This document shows, piece by piece, positions 8,847 to 16,983 of a DNA stretch of 64,000 nt. Positions within the stretch are counted from its first letter, which is position 1. Every line of letters begins with the position of its first letter. Made by a program: the position numbers and the translations under genes. Source of the stretch: Quisquiliibacterium transsilvanicum (GTDB taxonomy: Bacteria; Pseudomonadota; Gammaproteobacteria; Burkholderiales; Burkholderiaceae_E). Where the stretch lies: positions 85,726 to 149,725 of the forward strand of contig NZ_JACHGB010000008.1 in the NCBI RefSeq assembly GCF_014202215.1, written 5' to 3'. The notes beneath the pieces were generated by a model. It saw nothing but the letters and a program-made list of their open reading frames with translations, was not told the origin of the DNA and made no database searches.

Positions 8847-9464
8847 ATGACCGTTACAAGACGTTTCGTCCTCGCCGCCGCGCTCGCCCTTGCGGCCGCC
8901 GCCCCCGTGCATGCCGCCGACGTCGGGGTCTCGGTCAGCGTCGGGCAGCCCGGCTTCTACGGTCGCATCGATATCGGCAACTACCCCCAGCCCCGCCTGA
9001 TCTACCTGGAGCCGCGGATCGTGTCGCCGGCGCCCCAGGCCGCCTCGCGGCGCCCGATCTACCTGCACGTTCCTCCCGGCCATGCGAAGGACTGGGGCAA
9101 ACATTGCGGCAAGTACGCCGCCTGCGGCCAGCCGGTCTACTTCGTGGATGATCGCTGGTATCAGGAGGTGTACTCGCCGGAGTACCGAAAGCGGCATCAG
9201 AGCGGCAAGCGCGAGGCCTATCGCAGCGACGACGGTCGGCGTCATGACGGCCGGAGAGACGATGACCGGCAATATGACGGCCGACGTGACGAGCGCCGGA
9301 TGGACCGTCGCGACGACGGCCAGCGTTACGAGGAACGTCGGCGCGAGCAGCGCCTGGACCGCGGCGACCAGCGCCGGGACGAGCGGCGCGGCGCCCAGGG
9401 GCGGCAGGACGACGGCAAGGGCAAAGGCAACGGCGGCGGCAAGGGCAAGGGCCGCGACGACTAG
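8847..9464 (+). CDS. Secreted protein with Arg/Asp-rich low-complexity tail
   Basis: A 205-residue protein with a clear Sec signal peptide (RRFVLAAALALAAAAPVHAAD; cleavage after AHA/VHA near residue 23). The mature N-terminal half (about 24-110) has the common motif YLHVPPGHAKDWGKHCGKYAACGQPVYFV, found in small periplasmic proteins of betaproteobacteria. From about residue 120 it turns into a mixed-charge region rich in R, D, E and G (repeats of DGRRD/DRRD), ending in a GKGKG stretch. The tail is probably disordered. The function is not known. It is divergent from the arfB operon. Confidence 0.8.
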   Translation: MTVTRRFVLAAALALAAAAPVHAADVGVSVSVGQPGFYGRIDIGNYPQPRLIYLEPRIVSPAPQAASRRPIYLHVPPGHAKDWGKHCGKYAACGQPVYFVDDRWYQEVYSPEYRKRHQSGKREAYRSDDGRRHDGRRDDDRQYDGRRDERRMDRRDDGQRYEERRREQRLDRGDQRRDERRGAQGRQDDGKGKGNGGGKGKGRDD

Positions 9465-9496
9465 ATCGATCGCATCGGCGCATCCGTTCCACCGAG

Positions 9497-10291
9497 CTAG
9501 GAAGCGTCCGGCCTGCGCACCGGCGGCGCCGGCCGGGTACCGCCCCCGCCGGCGCTCCGCGTCAGCCACTGCACCGCCAGCGTCGTCGCCAGCGCGGTCG
9601 CGAAGGCCGCCACCAGGTCGAGCCGAGGCAAGGCCAGCGCCAGCGCGAGGCAGAAGGCCCCGAAAGACCACATGCCGGTGGCCATCGCCCGCAGCAGCGC
9701 AAGAACGAACTCCGGACCGTAGGCGCGGTGGGAGGACACCGACAGCACCAGGCTGAGCACCGGAAAGACGGAGAGCACGCCGCTCCAGGCCGGCCCGATG
9801 CCGGCCGCGAGACCGGTCACTGCGACGGTCAGCGCCGCGCCCGCCGCCATCCGAAGCCACAGATCCCAGCCCGGTGCGGCTCGCACGGCAACGACCGCGA
9901 CGGCGCGTGGCAGCAGTCTCGGCGCCGCCAGCAGCGCTGCCCCGGCCAGCGCGACCGACAATGGCAGCGAGAGCGGCAGCCTGACCAGCAGTTGCGCTGC
10001 GACGAACCAGGCGCACAGCCCGATGAGGAGCGCGCCCAGCCAGCCGCGCTGCCGGCAGACGCGCCCGTAGGTGACGCTGAACGCGAAGGCCGACAGGATC
10101 GCCGCCAGCGACGCCGTCGCTGCACGTGCGCCGAACTCGATGCCAAGCTCGAGCGACAGGAAGTACAGGATCGGCCCGGCGACCACCGGCAGTCCGGCGA
10201 GCCAGCCCGCGACCGACGGGCCCCACCGCCGGCCGGCCAGCGTCACCAGCGCCAGGAAGCCCGGTACCAGCAGCAACTTCAGCAGCAGCAT
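9497..10291 (-). CDS. Multi-pass membrane protein, unknown function
   Basis: A 264-residue integral membrane protein with about eight hydrophobic segments, starting MLLLKLLLVPGFLALVTLAG, where the first helix follows directly. A glycine/proline-rich segment (SVAGWLAGLPVVAGPILYFL) after the first helix and SVFPVLSLVLSVSSHRAYGP near residue 190 are conserved-looking features. No catalytic motif is seen. ATG 10291 is the most plausible start; the open frame extends much further but overlaps the next gene. It is downstream of the nitronate-monooxygenase-like gene in the same direction. Confidence 0.75.
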   Translation of the reverse strand: MLLLKLLLVPGFLALVTLAGRRWGPSVAGWLAGLPVVAGPILYFLSLELGIEFGARAATASLAAILSAFAFSVTYGRVCRQRGWLGALLIGLCAWFVAAQLLVRLPLSLPLSVALAGAALLAAPRLLPRAVAVVAVRAAPGWDLWLRMAAGAALTVAVTGLAAGIGPAWSGVLSVFPVLSLVLSVSSHRAYGPEFVLALLRAMATGMWSFGAFCLALALALPRLDLVAAFATALATTLAVQWLTRSAGGGGTRPAPPVRRPDAS

Positions 10292-10328
10292 CGACGCCCA
10301 AGACCGAGCAGCGATGCAGCGGCGCGCT

Positions 10329-11369
10329 TCAAGACTTGCCCGCCAGTTCGCGCAGGAGTTCGGCGGCGGCGAGCTCGCGGCAGCCGCTCGCGTTCTGCCC
10401 CGACCAGAGCGGCGAGAACTCTCCGCTGCCGCGCGCCTCCGCGGCGGCGCGCAGCGGCGCTGCCGCCGATGCAGCCAGAGGAAACTCCGGTGCGAGCGGG
10501 CTGATCGGCCCGAACTCCCGGATGAAACGATTGACGATTCCGCGCGCCGGACGGCCGGTGAACACGTTGGTAAGCGCGGTATGGCGCGCGCCTTCGCTGC
10601 GAAGCGCCGCCCGGTGCAGCGCGCTGGTGCCGGCCTCCGGGCAGAGCAGCCAGACGGTGCCGAGCTGCGCCCCCGCCGCGCCCATCGCCAGCGCCGCCGC
10701 CACCCCCGCCGCATCGGCAATCCCGCCGGCCGCGATGACGGGCACGCGAACCGCGCGCACCACCTGCCTGAGCAGCGCAATGCTGCCCATCTGCAGGCTC
10801 AGGTCGTCCGACAGGAAGTGGCCGCGGTGTCCGCCGGCCTCGAGCCCCTGCGCCACGATCGCATCGGCGCCATGGGCCTCGAGCCAGCGCGCCTCCTCCA
10901 CCGTGGTGGCCGAGGAGAGCACTTTCGAGCCCCAGGACTTGATGCGCGCCACCAGTTCCGGCGACGGCAGGCCGAAGTGGAAACTCACCACCGGCGGCCT
11001 GAAGGGCTCGAGCAGATCGGCTGCGTCCGTGTCGAACGGCCGTCGGCCGGGCCCGGCCGGAATACCCCCGGGGTCGATGCCGAACTCCGCGTAGCAGCTG
11101 GCGAGGGCATTCCGCCAGGCGAGTTCGCGCGCCGCATCGGGCCGGGGCGCCGCGTGGCAGAAGAAGTTCACGTTCCAGGGGCCGCGCGCCCGCGCTGCGA
11201 GCGCCTCGAGCTCCGCGCGCATCGCCTCCGGCGACAGCATCGCGCAGGGCAGCGAACCGAGCCCGCCCGCGTTCGATACCGCGAGGGCGAGCGCGCTGCC
11301 CTGGACGCCTGCCATCGGCGCCTGCACGATGGGCAGCGCCACTCCGATCAGCTCCCGCAGGCTCGACAT
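10329..11369 (-). CDS. Nitronate monooxygenase-like (NPD family) flavoenzyme
   Basis: A 346-residue FMN-dependent TIM barrel of the 2-nitropropane dioxygenase family. Seen are PIVQAPMAGVQGSALALAVS (substrate/FMN region, residues about 14-33), the HFG segment, QGLEAGGHRGH (FMN phosphate loop and catalytic His), and PVIAAGGIADAAGVAAALAMGA. Class I nitronate monooxygenases oxidise toxic propionate 3-nitronate; others in the family use different substrates. The start ATG 11369 follows a GAGGAGGGAG ribosome-binding site. It stands at the head of a two-gene set with the membrane protein downstream. Confidence 0.92.
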   Translation of the reverse strand: MSSLRELIGVALPIVQAPMAGVQGSALALAVSNAGGLGSLPCAMLSPEAMRAELEALAARARGPWNVNFFCHAAPRPDAARELAWRNALASCYAEFGIDPGGIPAGPGRRPFDTDAADLLEPFRPPVVSFHFGLPSPELVARIKSWGSKVLSSATTVEEARWLEAHGADAIVAQGLEAGGHRGHFLSDDLSLQMGSIALLRQVVRAVRVPVIAAGGIADAAGVAAALAMGAAGAQLGTVWLLCPEAGTSALHRAALRSEGARHTALTNVFTGRPARGIVNRFIREFGPISPLAPEFPLAASAAAPLRAAAEARGSGEFSPLWSGQNASGCRELAAAELLRELAGKS

Positions 11370-11676
11370 CGCGCTCCCTCCTCGCTGGCGCGGCGTGCCG
11401 CGACGCGGACTCACACCGCTGCTGGCGAAACGATACACCCGCTCGCCGAAGGGCCGGCCCTCGACGGCGCGTTAAAATCGCAGCCTGCCCCGCACGTCCC
11501 GCGCGGACGCGTCCGTGACGCCCCGCCAGCCTCGTGCAGGGTTCTCGCCCGCCCGGCACCGGCGCGTACGCGCCGTCGTCCCGCCCTCGATCCGGGCTGC
11601 GGGCGCCGGGCGATCAACCTGCGTCCCGGAGCGGACCGCCGCGCGCGCCCGCTCCAGCCTGCCCCGAGGACTCCCG

Positions 11677-12141
11677 ATGACCCTGTCGCGTTCCCTGTCG
11701 CGTTCCCTGTCCGGACTCTTCCTGTCCGCCTTCCTGATCCTCTCCGCCTCTGCGGCCGATGCCCGCCAGATGATCAGCATCGACCGCCCCGAGGTGAACA
11801 TGCGCACTGGCGCAAGCACCCGCGACGCCCCCCTCTGGACCCTGAGCGCCGGATACCCGCTGCTGGTGATCGGCCAGCAGGGGCAGTGGTACAAAGTGCG
11901 GGACTTCGAGAACGATGAAGGCTGGGTGTACCGCCCGCTCACGGCGAAGAAGCCGCATCATGTGGTGAAGTCGAAGATCGTCAACCTTCGCAGCGGCCCG
12001 GGAACGAAGCACACGGTGGTCGGAAAGGCGGAGTACGGCGAGGTGCTGCGCACCCTGGGCCGGCGCGCAGACTGGGTGCGGGTCCGGACTTCCGGAGGCC
12101 AGATCGGCTGGATCTCCGGTCGGCTTCTCTGGGGCTGGTAG
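11677..12141 (+). CDS. Secreted protein with two SH3-like domains
   Basis: A 154-residue exported protein: signal peptide (SGLFLSAFLILSASAADA, cleavage near residue 28), then two bacterial SH3 (SH3b) domains, the first at about 32-88 (VNMRTGASTRDAPLWTLSAG), the second at 96-154 (VNLRSGPGTKHTVVGKAEYG). Such domains bind cell-wall peptides or scaffold other proteins. ATG 11677 follows GAGGA at 11666-11670. The first codons include a repeated TCGCGTTCCCTG. The 300-base region upstream (11370-11676) holds the promoters of this gene and of the divergent NPD gene; nothing else is seen in it. Confidence 0.88.
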   Translation: MTLSRSLSRSLSGLFLSAFLILSASAADARQMISIDRPEVNMRTGASTRDAPLWTLSAGYPLLVIGQQGQWYKVRDFENDEGWVYRPLTAKKPHHVVKSKIVNLRSGPGTKHTVVGKAEYGEVLRTLGRRADWVRVRTSGGQIGWISGRLLWGW

Positions 12142-12185
12142 AAAGTCACGCGCCCCGGCTGCGGCCCGCGCAACGCGAAAGAGCG

Positions 12186-12200
12186 AGGCCGCTGCGGCCT
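12186..12200. terminator. Possible hairpin between convergent genes
   Basis: AGGCCGC-T-GCGGCCT is an inverted repeat with a one-base centre, flanked by GAGCG (12181) and CGCTC that extend it. It lies between two convergent genes but has no T tract, so a termination role is only a suggestion. Confidence 0.35.
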
Positions 12201-12208
12201 TCGTCCGC

Positions 12209-12442
12209 TCAGCGCGGCAGCGCCACACCCGCGCAGCGTGGGCAGAGGCAGGCCTCTCCGCGCAACGCCTGAGGAACGCGCTCGAGCGCAGCCGGGTCGA
12301 TGACCACCGCCGAACACCAGCAGTCGACGTCGAAGCTGCCGCAGGCGGCGGGCGCGCAGCCGTTGGGCCCGCCGCACACCGGGCACCGTCCGTTCGGCTT
12401 CGGGCTCAGGCCCGGCGACGCGCGGTCGGCAGGCGCAGTCAT
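12209..12442 (-). CDS. Cysteine-rich CWC-family small protein
   Basis: A 77-residue protein with the cysteine-rich CWC pattern: CPVCGGPNGCAPA (about 20-32), CWCSAVV, and CLCPRCAG near the C-terminus. The cysteines are likely to bind zinc. Family function unknown. Its ATG overlaps the murI stop (ATGA), so it is the last gene of a run that reads DUF488, murI, CWC. Confidence 0.85.
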   Translation of the reverse strand: MTAPADRASPGLSPKPNGRCPVCGGPNGCAPAACGSFDVDCWCSAVVIDPAALERVPQALRGEACLCPRCAGVALPR

Positions 12443-13260
12443 GCGCGCACCAGCGGCAGCGCCGAGAGTTCGATTTCCCGCCCCCACAGCGCGCCCATCA
12501 GCTCGCGCGCGGCAGGCAGCGGCCCGCTGGTGAAGAAGCGCTCAGTGCCGGTGCGCCAGGGCGCCGGCGGGACATCCCGCAAGTCGGCCAGCGGGGCATC
12601 GCGCGCGACCGCCTCACCCAGGCGCCTGCTCAGCTCGCGCGCCACGGCCCCGGACGGATCGACGATCGACACGTCCGGGCCGGCGAGCTCGCGGATCATC
12701 GGCGCGAGGAAGGGATAGTGGGTGCAGCCCAGCACCAGCGTGTCCGCGCCGGCGGACAGCAGCGGATCGAGATAGGACTGCAGGAGACCCCGGGTGACCG
12801 CGCCCTGCAGGTCACCGCCTTCCACCCGGTCGACCAGGCCCGGACAGGGCTGCAGCAGGATCCGTGCCTCGTGCCCGTGCAGGTCGCAGAGCCTCGACAC
12901 GCTCGGACTCTCCAGCGTGCGGCGGGTGGCAAGCACCCCGACCACCCCGCTGCGGGTCAGCGCGACCGCCGGCTTGATGGCCGGCTCCATTGCAATGATG
13001 GGCACCGGGCACCAGGAGCGCAGCGATTTCGCTGCGACCACGGTCGCGGTGTTGCAGGCGATCACGATGGCACGCGCGCCGGCCCCGACCAGGAACTCGA
13101 CGATCGCGGTGGCGCGGGCCTCGATGTACCGGGTCGAGCGGTCGCCATAGGGAGCGTGTCCGGAGTCGGCGACGTACAGCAGGGGCTCGCCCGGCAGGTG
13201 CATCCGGACCTCGCGCAGCACCGACAGGCCGCCGACCCCTGAATCGAAGACGCCGATCAC
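12439..13260 (-). CDS. murI: Glutamate racemase
   Basis: Interconverts L- and D-glutamate for peptidoglycan synthesis; 273 residues. It starts with the family's IGVFDSGVGGLSVL and has both catalytic cysteines: Cys69 (ACNTATV) and Cys179 (GCTHYP). The active-site segment SGHAPYGD is present too. GTG 13260 is taken as start because it yields the conserved VIGVFDSG N-terminus and lies 7 bases after the stop of the upstream DUF488 gene. Cytoplasmic, essential in most bacteria. Confidence 0.96.
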   Translation of the reverse strand: MIGVFDSGVGGLSVLREVRMHLPGEPLLYVADSGHAPYGDRSTRYIEARATAIVEFLVGAGARAIVIACNTATVVAAKSLRSWCPVPIIAMEPAIKPAVALTRSGVVGVLATRRTLESPSVSRLCDLHGHEARILLQPCPGLVDRVEGGDLQGAVTRGLLQSYLDPLLSAGADTLVLGCTHYPFLAPMIRELAGPDVSIVDPSGAVARELSRRLGEAVARDAPLADLRDVPPAPWRTGTERFFTSGPLPAARELMGALWGREIELSALPLVRA

Positions 13261-13267
13261 CGACGGC

Positions 13268-13654
13268 TCACGCCAGCTTCGCCCCGTGCTGCGCGAGCAG
13301 TTCGCGGAGCACGGAACGGTGGCACTGCGACTCGTCCTCGCAATAGCAGCCCACCGAAAAATCCGCATGGTGCGACAGCGCGGCGAGCAGGTCGAGGGTG
13401 CGGCTACGATCGGGCGCGGACATCTCCGCGCGGTATTTCTTCATGAAGGCCCGCCAGTCCTCGGGCGTGCGCGCCTGCTGGGCCATCTTCACGGTCTCGG
13501 CGGCTGGCGACAGCTCCGGATACCAGACGTCGTACCAGTTGCCGGACGCGAACTCATCCCTGGGCACGCCACGCGGCGGGCGCCGCACCGTCCCGATCCG
13601 GGTGCCCTCGCCCTCGACACGCGCACTGCCGAGCCTCACGACCCGAACGACCAC
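13268..13654 (-). CDS. DUF488-family protein
   Basis: A 128-residue DUF488 protein. The characteristic motif CYCEDESQCHRSVLRELL is near the C-terminus (about 101-118), and NWYDVWYPELSP and WRAFMKKYRAEM fit the family. The biochemical role is unknown; the conserved Cys and His suggest metal or nucleotide binding. GTG 13654 is chosen because AGGGAG lies at the right distance upstream; no ATG is in frame there. It is just upstream of murI. Confidence 0.85.
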   Translation of the reverse strand: MVVRVVRLGSARVEGEGTRIGTVRRPPRGVPRDEFASGNWYDVWYPELSPAAETVKMAQQARTPEDWRAFMKKYRAEMSAPDRSRTLDLLAALSHHADFSVGCYCEDESQCHRSVLRELLAQHGAKLA

Positions 13655-13721
13655 GACATTCTCCCTGCCCTCGACAGGCGCAATGTTAATGCCAGCCGCC
13701 CGCGCCGTCCCGCCTGGTGGG

Positions 13722-14267
13722 TCATGCGTCGAACAGCCCGGGCTGCGCGCCGAAGCGGGCGCCCTCGATCGCGAGCATGCGCAGCTTGGTGCGCACGCCC
13801 CCCGCTGCCGAGAAGCCCCCGGAGCCGCCACCGGCCGCCAGCACCCGGTGGCAGGGCACCACCGGCGCGAAGGGGTTGTCGCCGAGCGCGCGGCCGACCG
13901 CCCGCGCGGCGCCGGGCTCGCCCAGGCGCGCCGCAAGCTCGCCGTAGGTCGTCGTGGCGCCGTAGGGCAGTTCGCGCAGCAGCGCGTAGACGCGCCGGGG
14001 AAAAGCGCCGACCCCGCTCTCGTCGAGGCGGATCGAGCGCAGGTCGTCAGCCTCGCCTGCCAGTGCCGCGGAGATCCGCCGGACCGCCTCGAACACTTCC
14101 ACCGGCGGCTCGCACTCCTCGACGCCGGCAAAGCGCGCCCGCATCCGCGCGCGCGTGGCGGCCTCGTCCGCTTCCGGCAGCTGCACGCCGGTCAGCCCGT
14201 CGACGCTCCATGCCACCGCGCATCGGCCGATCGCGGTGTCGAAGAGGCAAAGGCCCACGGTGCCCAT
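13722..14267 (-). CDS. ogt: Methylated-DNA-[protein]-cysteine S-methyltransferase
   Basis: A suicide DNA repair protein that removes alkyl groups from O6-alkylguanine. 181 residues. The acceptor Cys139 is in the PCHRV motif (FAPVVPCHRVLAAGG), preceded by the helix-turn-helix segment GATTTYGELAARLGEPGAARAVG. There is no AdaA-like N-terminal domain, so it is the constitutive Ogt type. ATG 14267 fits the family start. Confidence 0.95.
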   Translation of the reverse strand: MGTVGLCLFDTAIGRCAVAWSVDGLTGVQLPEADEAATRARMRARFAGVEECEPPVEVFEAVRRISAALAGEADDLRSIRLDESGVGAFPRRVYALLRELPYGATTTYGELAARLGEPGAARAVGRALGDNPFAPVVPCHRVLAAGGGSGGFSAAGGVRTKLRMLAIEGARFGAQPGLFDA

Positions 14268-14280
14268 GTCAGGCGCACGC

Positions 14281-15105
14281 TCATTCCGGCCGCGTGCCGG
14301 CCAGCGTGATGCGATGCATCTCGCGCCGGAAGCCGTGATAGTCGTTGACCGGGTTGTGCAGCGCGCAGCGGTTGTCCCACAGCGCCAGCGATCCCGGCTC
14401 CCAGGAGAAGCGGCAGGTGAACTCCGGACGCACCTGGTGCTCGTGCAGGAAGCGCAGCAGCGGCGCGCTCTCCTCCTGGCTCATGTCCCGGAAGCGCAGC
14501 GTGTGCGCGACGTTCACGTAGAGCGCGCGGCGGCCGGTTTCGGGATGGGTGCGCACCACCGGGTGTTCCGCGAGGTACTCACGAGGCGCCTCCTGCTGCC
14601 CATGGTCGCGCACCCGATCTTCGCGGGTGCGCGAGACGTCCGCCTTGGCCGAGCTGTTGACCCCGACCAAGCCGTCGAGCATCCGCCGCATGCCCGGCGA
14701 CAGCGCCTCGTAGGCCAGGTACTGGTTGGCCCAGAGGGTGTCGCCGCCATAGGGCGGCACCTCGCGGGCCAGCAGCATCGAGGCCATCGGCGGCACCTCG
14801 AGGTAGGCGGTGTCCGTGTGCCAGATGCCGCCGAAATTGACCCGCTCGTGGGGCAGTTTCACCACCTCGATGATCTCCGGAAACCCGGGCATCCCCTTGA
14901 CGAAGGGATACTCGACCGGCTCGCCGATCGCGCGCGCGAAGCGCATGAACTGTTCCGGGCTCAGCGGCTGATCCCGGAAGAAGACCACCAGGTGCTCCAG
15001 CCACGCCGCGCGGATCTCGCGCACGAGGGCATCGGGCAGCGGGCTGCGCAGGTCCACGCCCTCGATGACAGCGCCCAGGGCGCCGGCGATGCGGCGCAGC
15101 TTCAC
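14281..15105 (-). CDS. TauD/TfdA-family Fe(II)/2-oxoglutarate dioxygenase
   Basis: A 274-residue alpha-ketoglutarate-dependent dioxygenase. The iron ligands are His96 and Asp98 (IWHTDTAY) and a distal His near residue 246 (WDNRCALHNPVNDY); the 2OG-binding Arg follows in HGFRREMHRITLAG. Such enzymes start the breakdown of taurine, other sulfonates or aryloxy acids; the substrate cannot be told here. The GTG at 15105 overlaps the upstream stop as GTGA, so it is probably co-translated with the hotdog-like gene. Confidence 0.93.
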   Translation of the reverse strand: MKLRRIAGALGAVIEGVDLRSPLPDALVREIRAAWLEHLVVFFRDQPLSPEQFMRFARAIGEPVEYPFVKGMPGFPEIIEVVKLPHERVNFGGIWHTDTAYLEVPPMASMLLAREVPPYGGDTLWANQYLAYEALSPGMRRMLDGLVGVNSSAKADVSRTREDRVRDHGQQEAPREYLAEHPVVRTHPETGRRALYVNVAHTLRFRDMSQEESAPLLRFLHEHQVRPEFTCRFSWEPGSLALWDNRCALHNPVNDYHGFRREMHRITLAGTRPE

Positions 15106-16016
15106 GCCAGATCCTCGTAGCCGGCGTAGGAGTGCTTGAGCGTGGCGTGGTTGAGCAGCACCTCCGCGCGCAGCCGCTTGCCGTCCGGATCGAAGATGCT
15201 CGAGCGCACCCAGTAGGACTCGGTGCGCTTGCTCTCGGACAGGGCCACGATCTCGCGCCGGATCAGGTAGTCCTGTCCGACGAACAGCGGCCCGTCCACC
15301 ATGCGGATCTCCTGGTCGGCGAACAGGCCCACCGCGGGCCCCTTGACGGGGAAGCGCGCGCTGCGGTTCGAGTATTCGGCCAGCACGCTGATCATCTCCA
15401 TCGGGATGATCGCCCTGCCCCACGGCGTGGACGCGGGATCCGAGTACCAGGGCGAGCTCTCGGTGATCTTGGCGAGCTTCTGGTTCAGCGAGAAGGGATA
15501 GAGATTGCCCATGTGCTGATCGGCGTCCATGCGCACCAGCTCGTCTTCGGCGCCCTTCATCCCGACCGCGAGGTCGGCCAGGATCACCAGGCGCTGCGGC
15601 GGGCGCAGCTGCGCCATCCGCTGATCCAGCAGTGTCTGCCCGTGGCCGGACCCGAGACTGGCGCTGGCCTCGAGCACCGGCGTGCCGTCGGCCTTCTGCG
15701 CCCAGGCGCGGGTGAGCGTCGCCCCCTCCGCCGGAATCTCCACGAAGGCCCTCACCTCCTCGCCCTCGACCACCATGTTCTGGTAGTGCGCCGACATGCA
15801 GCCGCGCTCGAACCAGGCCGGCCCCCAGAGCTTCGCCATCAGCGGCGCGAACTGGCTGAAATGGGTGGGCCCTTCGATCGGCCCCGCCCTGAAGCCCAGC
15901 TTCTCCGCCATCGAGTCGTCATGGATCGAGGCGTGGCCGCCGTACTCCTGTTCGGCGAGCATCTGGAGCGGCTTGCGCAAGGGGCCGCACAGGGCCAGCG
16001 GGGTGTCGAAGCTCAT
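15102..16016 (-). CDS. Hotdog-fold (MaoC-like) protein, unknown substrate
   Basis: A 304-residue protein starting MSFDTPLALCGPLRKPL. The segment FRAGPIEGPTHFSQFAPL (about 42-59) has the look of the hydratase motif region in MaoC/hotdog folds (A-x-IEGPTHF). A second hotdog-like half starts near residue 190. Function unknown; it overlaps a TauD-family dioxygenase by 4 bases, which suggests a joint pathway, perhaps degradation of an organic acid. A strong AGGAGA sits 10 bases before ATG 16016. Confidence 0.7.
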   Translation of the reverse strand: MSFDTPLALCGPLRKPLQMLAEQEYGGHASIHDDSMAEKLGFRAGPIEGPTHFSQFAPLMAKLWGPAWFERGCMSAHYQNMVVEGEEVRAFVEIPAEGATLTRAWAQKADGTPVLEASASLGSGHGQTLLDQRMAQLRPPQRLVILADLAVGMKGAEDELVRMDADQHMGNLYPFSLNQKLAKITESSPWYSDPASTPWGRAIIPMEMISVLAEYSNRSARFPVKGPAVGLFADQEIRMVDGPLFVGQDYLIRREIVALSESKRTESYWVRSSIFDPDGKRLRAEVLLNHATLKHSYAGYEDLA

Positions 16017-16212
16017 GGGACGTCGTCTCCTCTTGTTCCGTGTGTAGGTGCCTGGACTGCCGGGACATCTTTGCACAGGCCGCGCCGCTTAGCATTTACT
16101 TAGCGATCCGTGAATGAAGTTTTAGGAAACGGCGCAAGCCTCCGTCCCTAGACTCCTTGAACGCGTCGGGCAGGCGCCGCGACGCACCAACGCACACCGA
16201 GGAGCTTCGACG

Positions 16213-16932
16213 ATGGACATCGTTTCACGCATGGCAGCAGCGGCCCGCGCCACCCCCAGGTACGACATGTACGCTGGCATCCACAAGGCGCTGCGCGCCT
16301 TCATGGGCGACACGCTTGCGATGGTCGGCCGATGCGACTGGCAGGACGAGATCGACGCCAGCCGCACACTGGCCCAGCTGGGCGAGCTGCTCGCCGTCTG
16401 CGAAGTGCACGTGCATGACGAGAACGTCTTCGTCCACCCGGCAATCGAGGCGCGCCGGCCCGGCGTCAGCGCCCGGGTGGCCGGAGAGCATGAGCATCAC
16501 CTGGAGGAGATCCATGCGCTGCGGCAGGCCGTCGCCGAGCTCGGCCGGCTGCGGGGCGCCGCGCGCGGGCCGGCTGCCCACGCGCTCCAGCTCGAGCTTG
16601 CGCTGTTCGTCGCTGCGAACTTCGTGCACATGAACCACGAGGAGACGGTGCACAACGCGGCGCTTCGGGAGGCCTACACGGATGCGGAGCTCGCGGCGAT
16701 CGAGGCCGCGCTGGTGGCCACGATCCCGCCCGAGGCGATGGAGCTGATCGCGCCCTGGATGCTGCGCAACCTGTGCCACCAGGAGCGCGTCGCGCTGCTC
16801 TCCGGCATGCGCCAGGGCGCGCCGGCCGAGGTCTTCGAGGGCATGCTTGCGCTTGCTGCGTCGCAGCTGCCGGCGCGCGACTGGGCGAAGCTTGCGCAGG
16901 CGATCGACGTGCCGCTGGCGCGCGCGGCGTAG
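16213..16932 (+). CDS. Hemerythrin-like domain protein
   Basis: A 239-residue four-helix protein of the hemerythrin HHE class. Putative metal ligands are His24 (AGIHKALRAF), the cluster VHVHDENVFVHPAIE at about 64-78, HEHHLEEIHALR, and HMNHEETVHNAAL near 144. Such proteins bind a di-iron centre for O2 or NO sensing or protection. The start ATG 16213 follows GAGGAGC at 16199. It is transcribed away from the hotdog/TauD operon. Which ligand it binds is unknown. Confidence 0.85.
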   Translation: MDIVSRMAAAARATPRYDMYAGIHKALRAFMGDTLAMVGRCDWQDEIDASRTLAQLGELLAVCEVHVHDENVFVHPAIEARRPGVSARVAGEHEHHLEEIHALRQAVAELGRLRGAARGPAAHALQLELALFVAANFVHMNHEETVHNAALREAYTDAELAAIEAALVATIPPEAMELIAPWMLRNLCHQERVALLSGMRQGAPAEVFEGMLALAASQLPARDWAKLAQAIDVPLARAA

Positions 16933-16954
16933 GCGGCCGTAAACGGCATAGACG

Positions 16955-16979
16955 GCCCGGGCGGCACAGGCGCCCGGGC
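16955..16979. terminator. Hairpin between convergent genes
   Basis: A perfect 9-bp stem (GCCCGGGCG / CGCCCGGGC) with a 7-base loop lies between the ends of the hemerythrin gene (+) and the GAF gene (-). It has no T tract, so it may act as a Rho-independent-like hairpin on both strands or simply protect 3' ends. Confidence 0.5.
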
Positions 16980-16983
16980 AGCC

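Noticed and set aside
12181..12210. Strong intrinsic terminator after the SH3-domain gene
   Set aside because: The inverted repeat has almost no loop and there is no T tract; kept only as a weak candidate.
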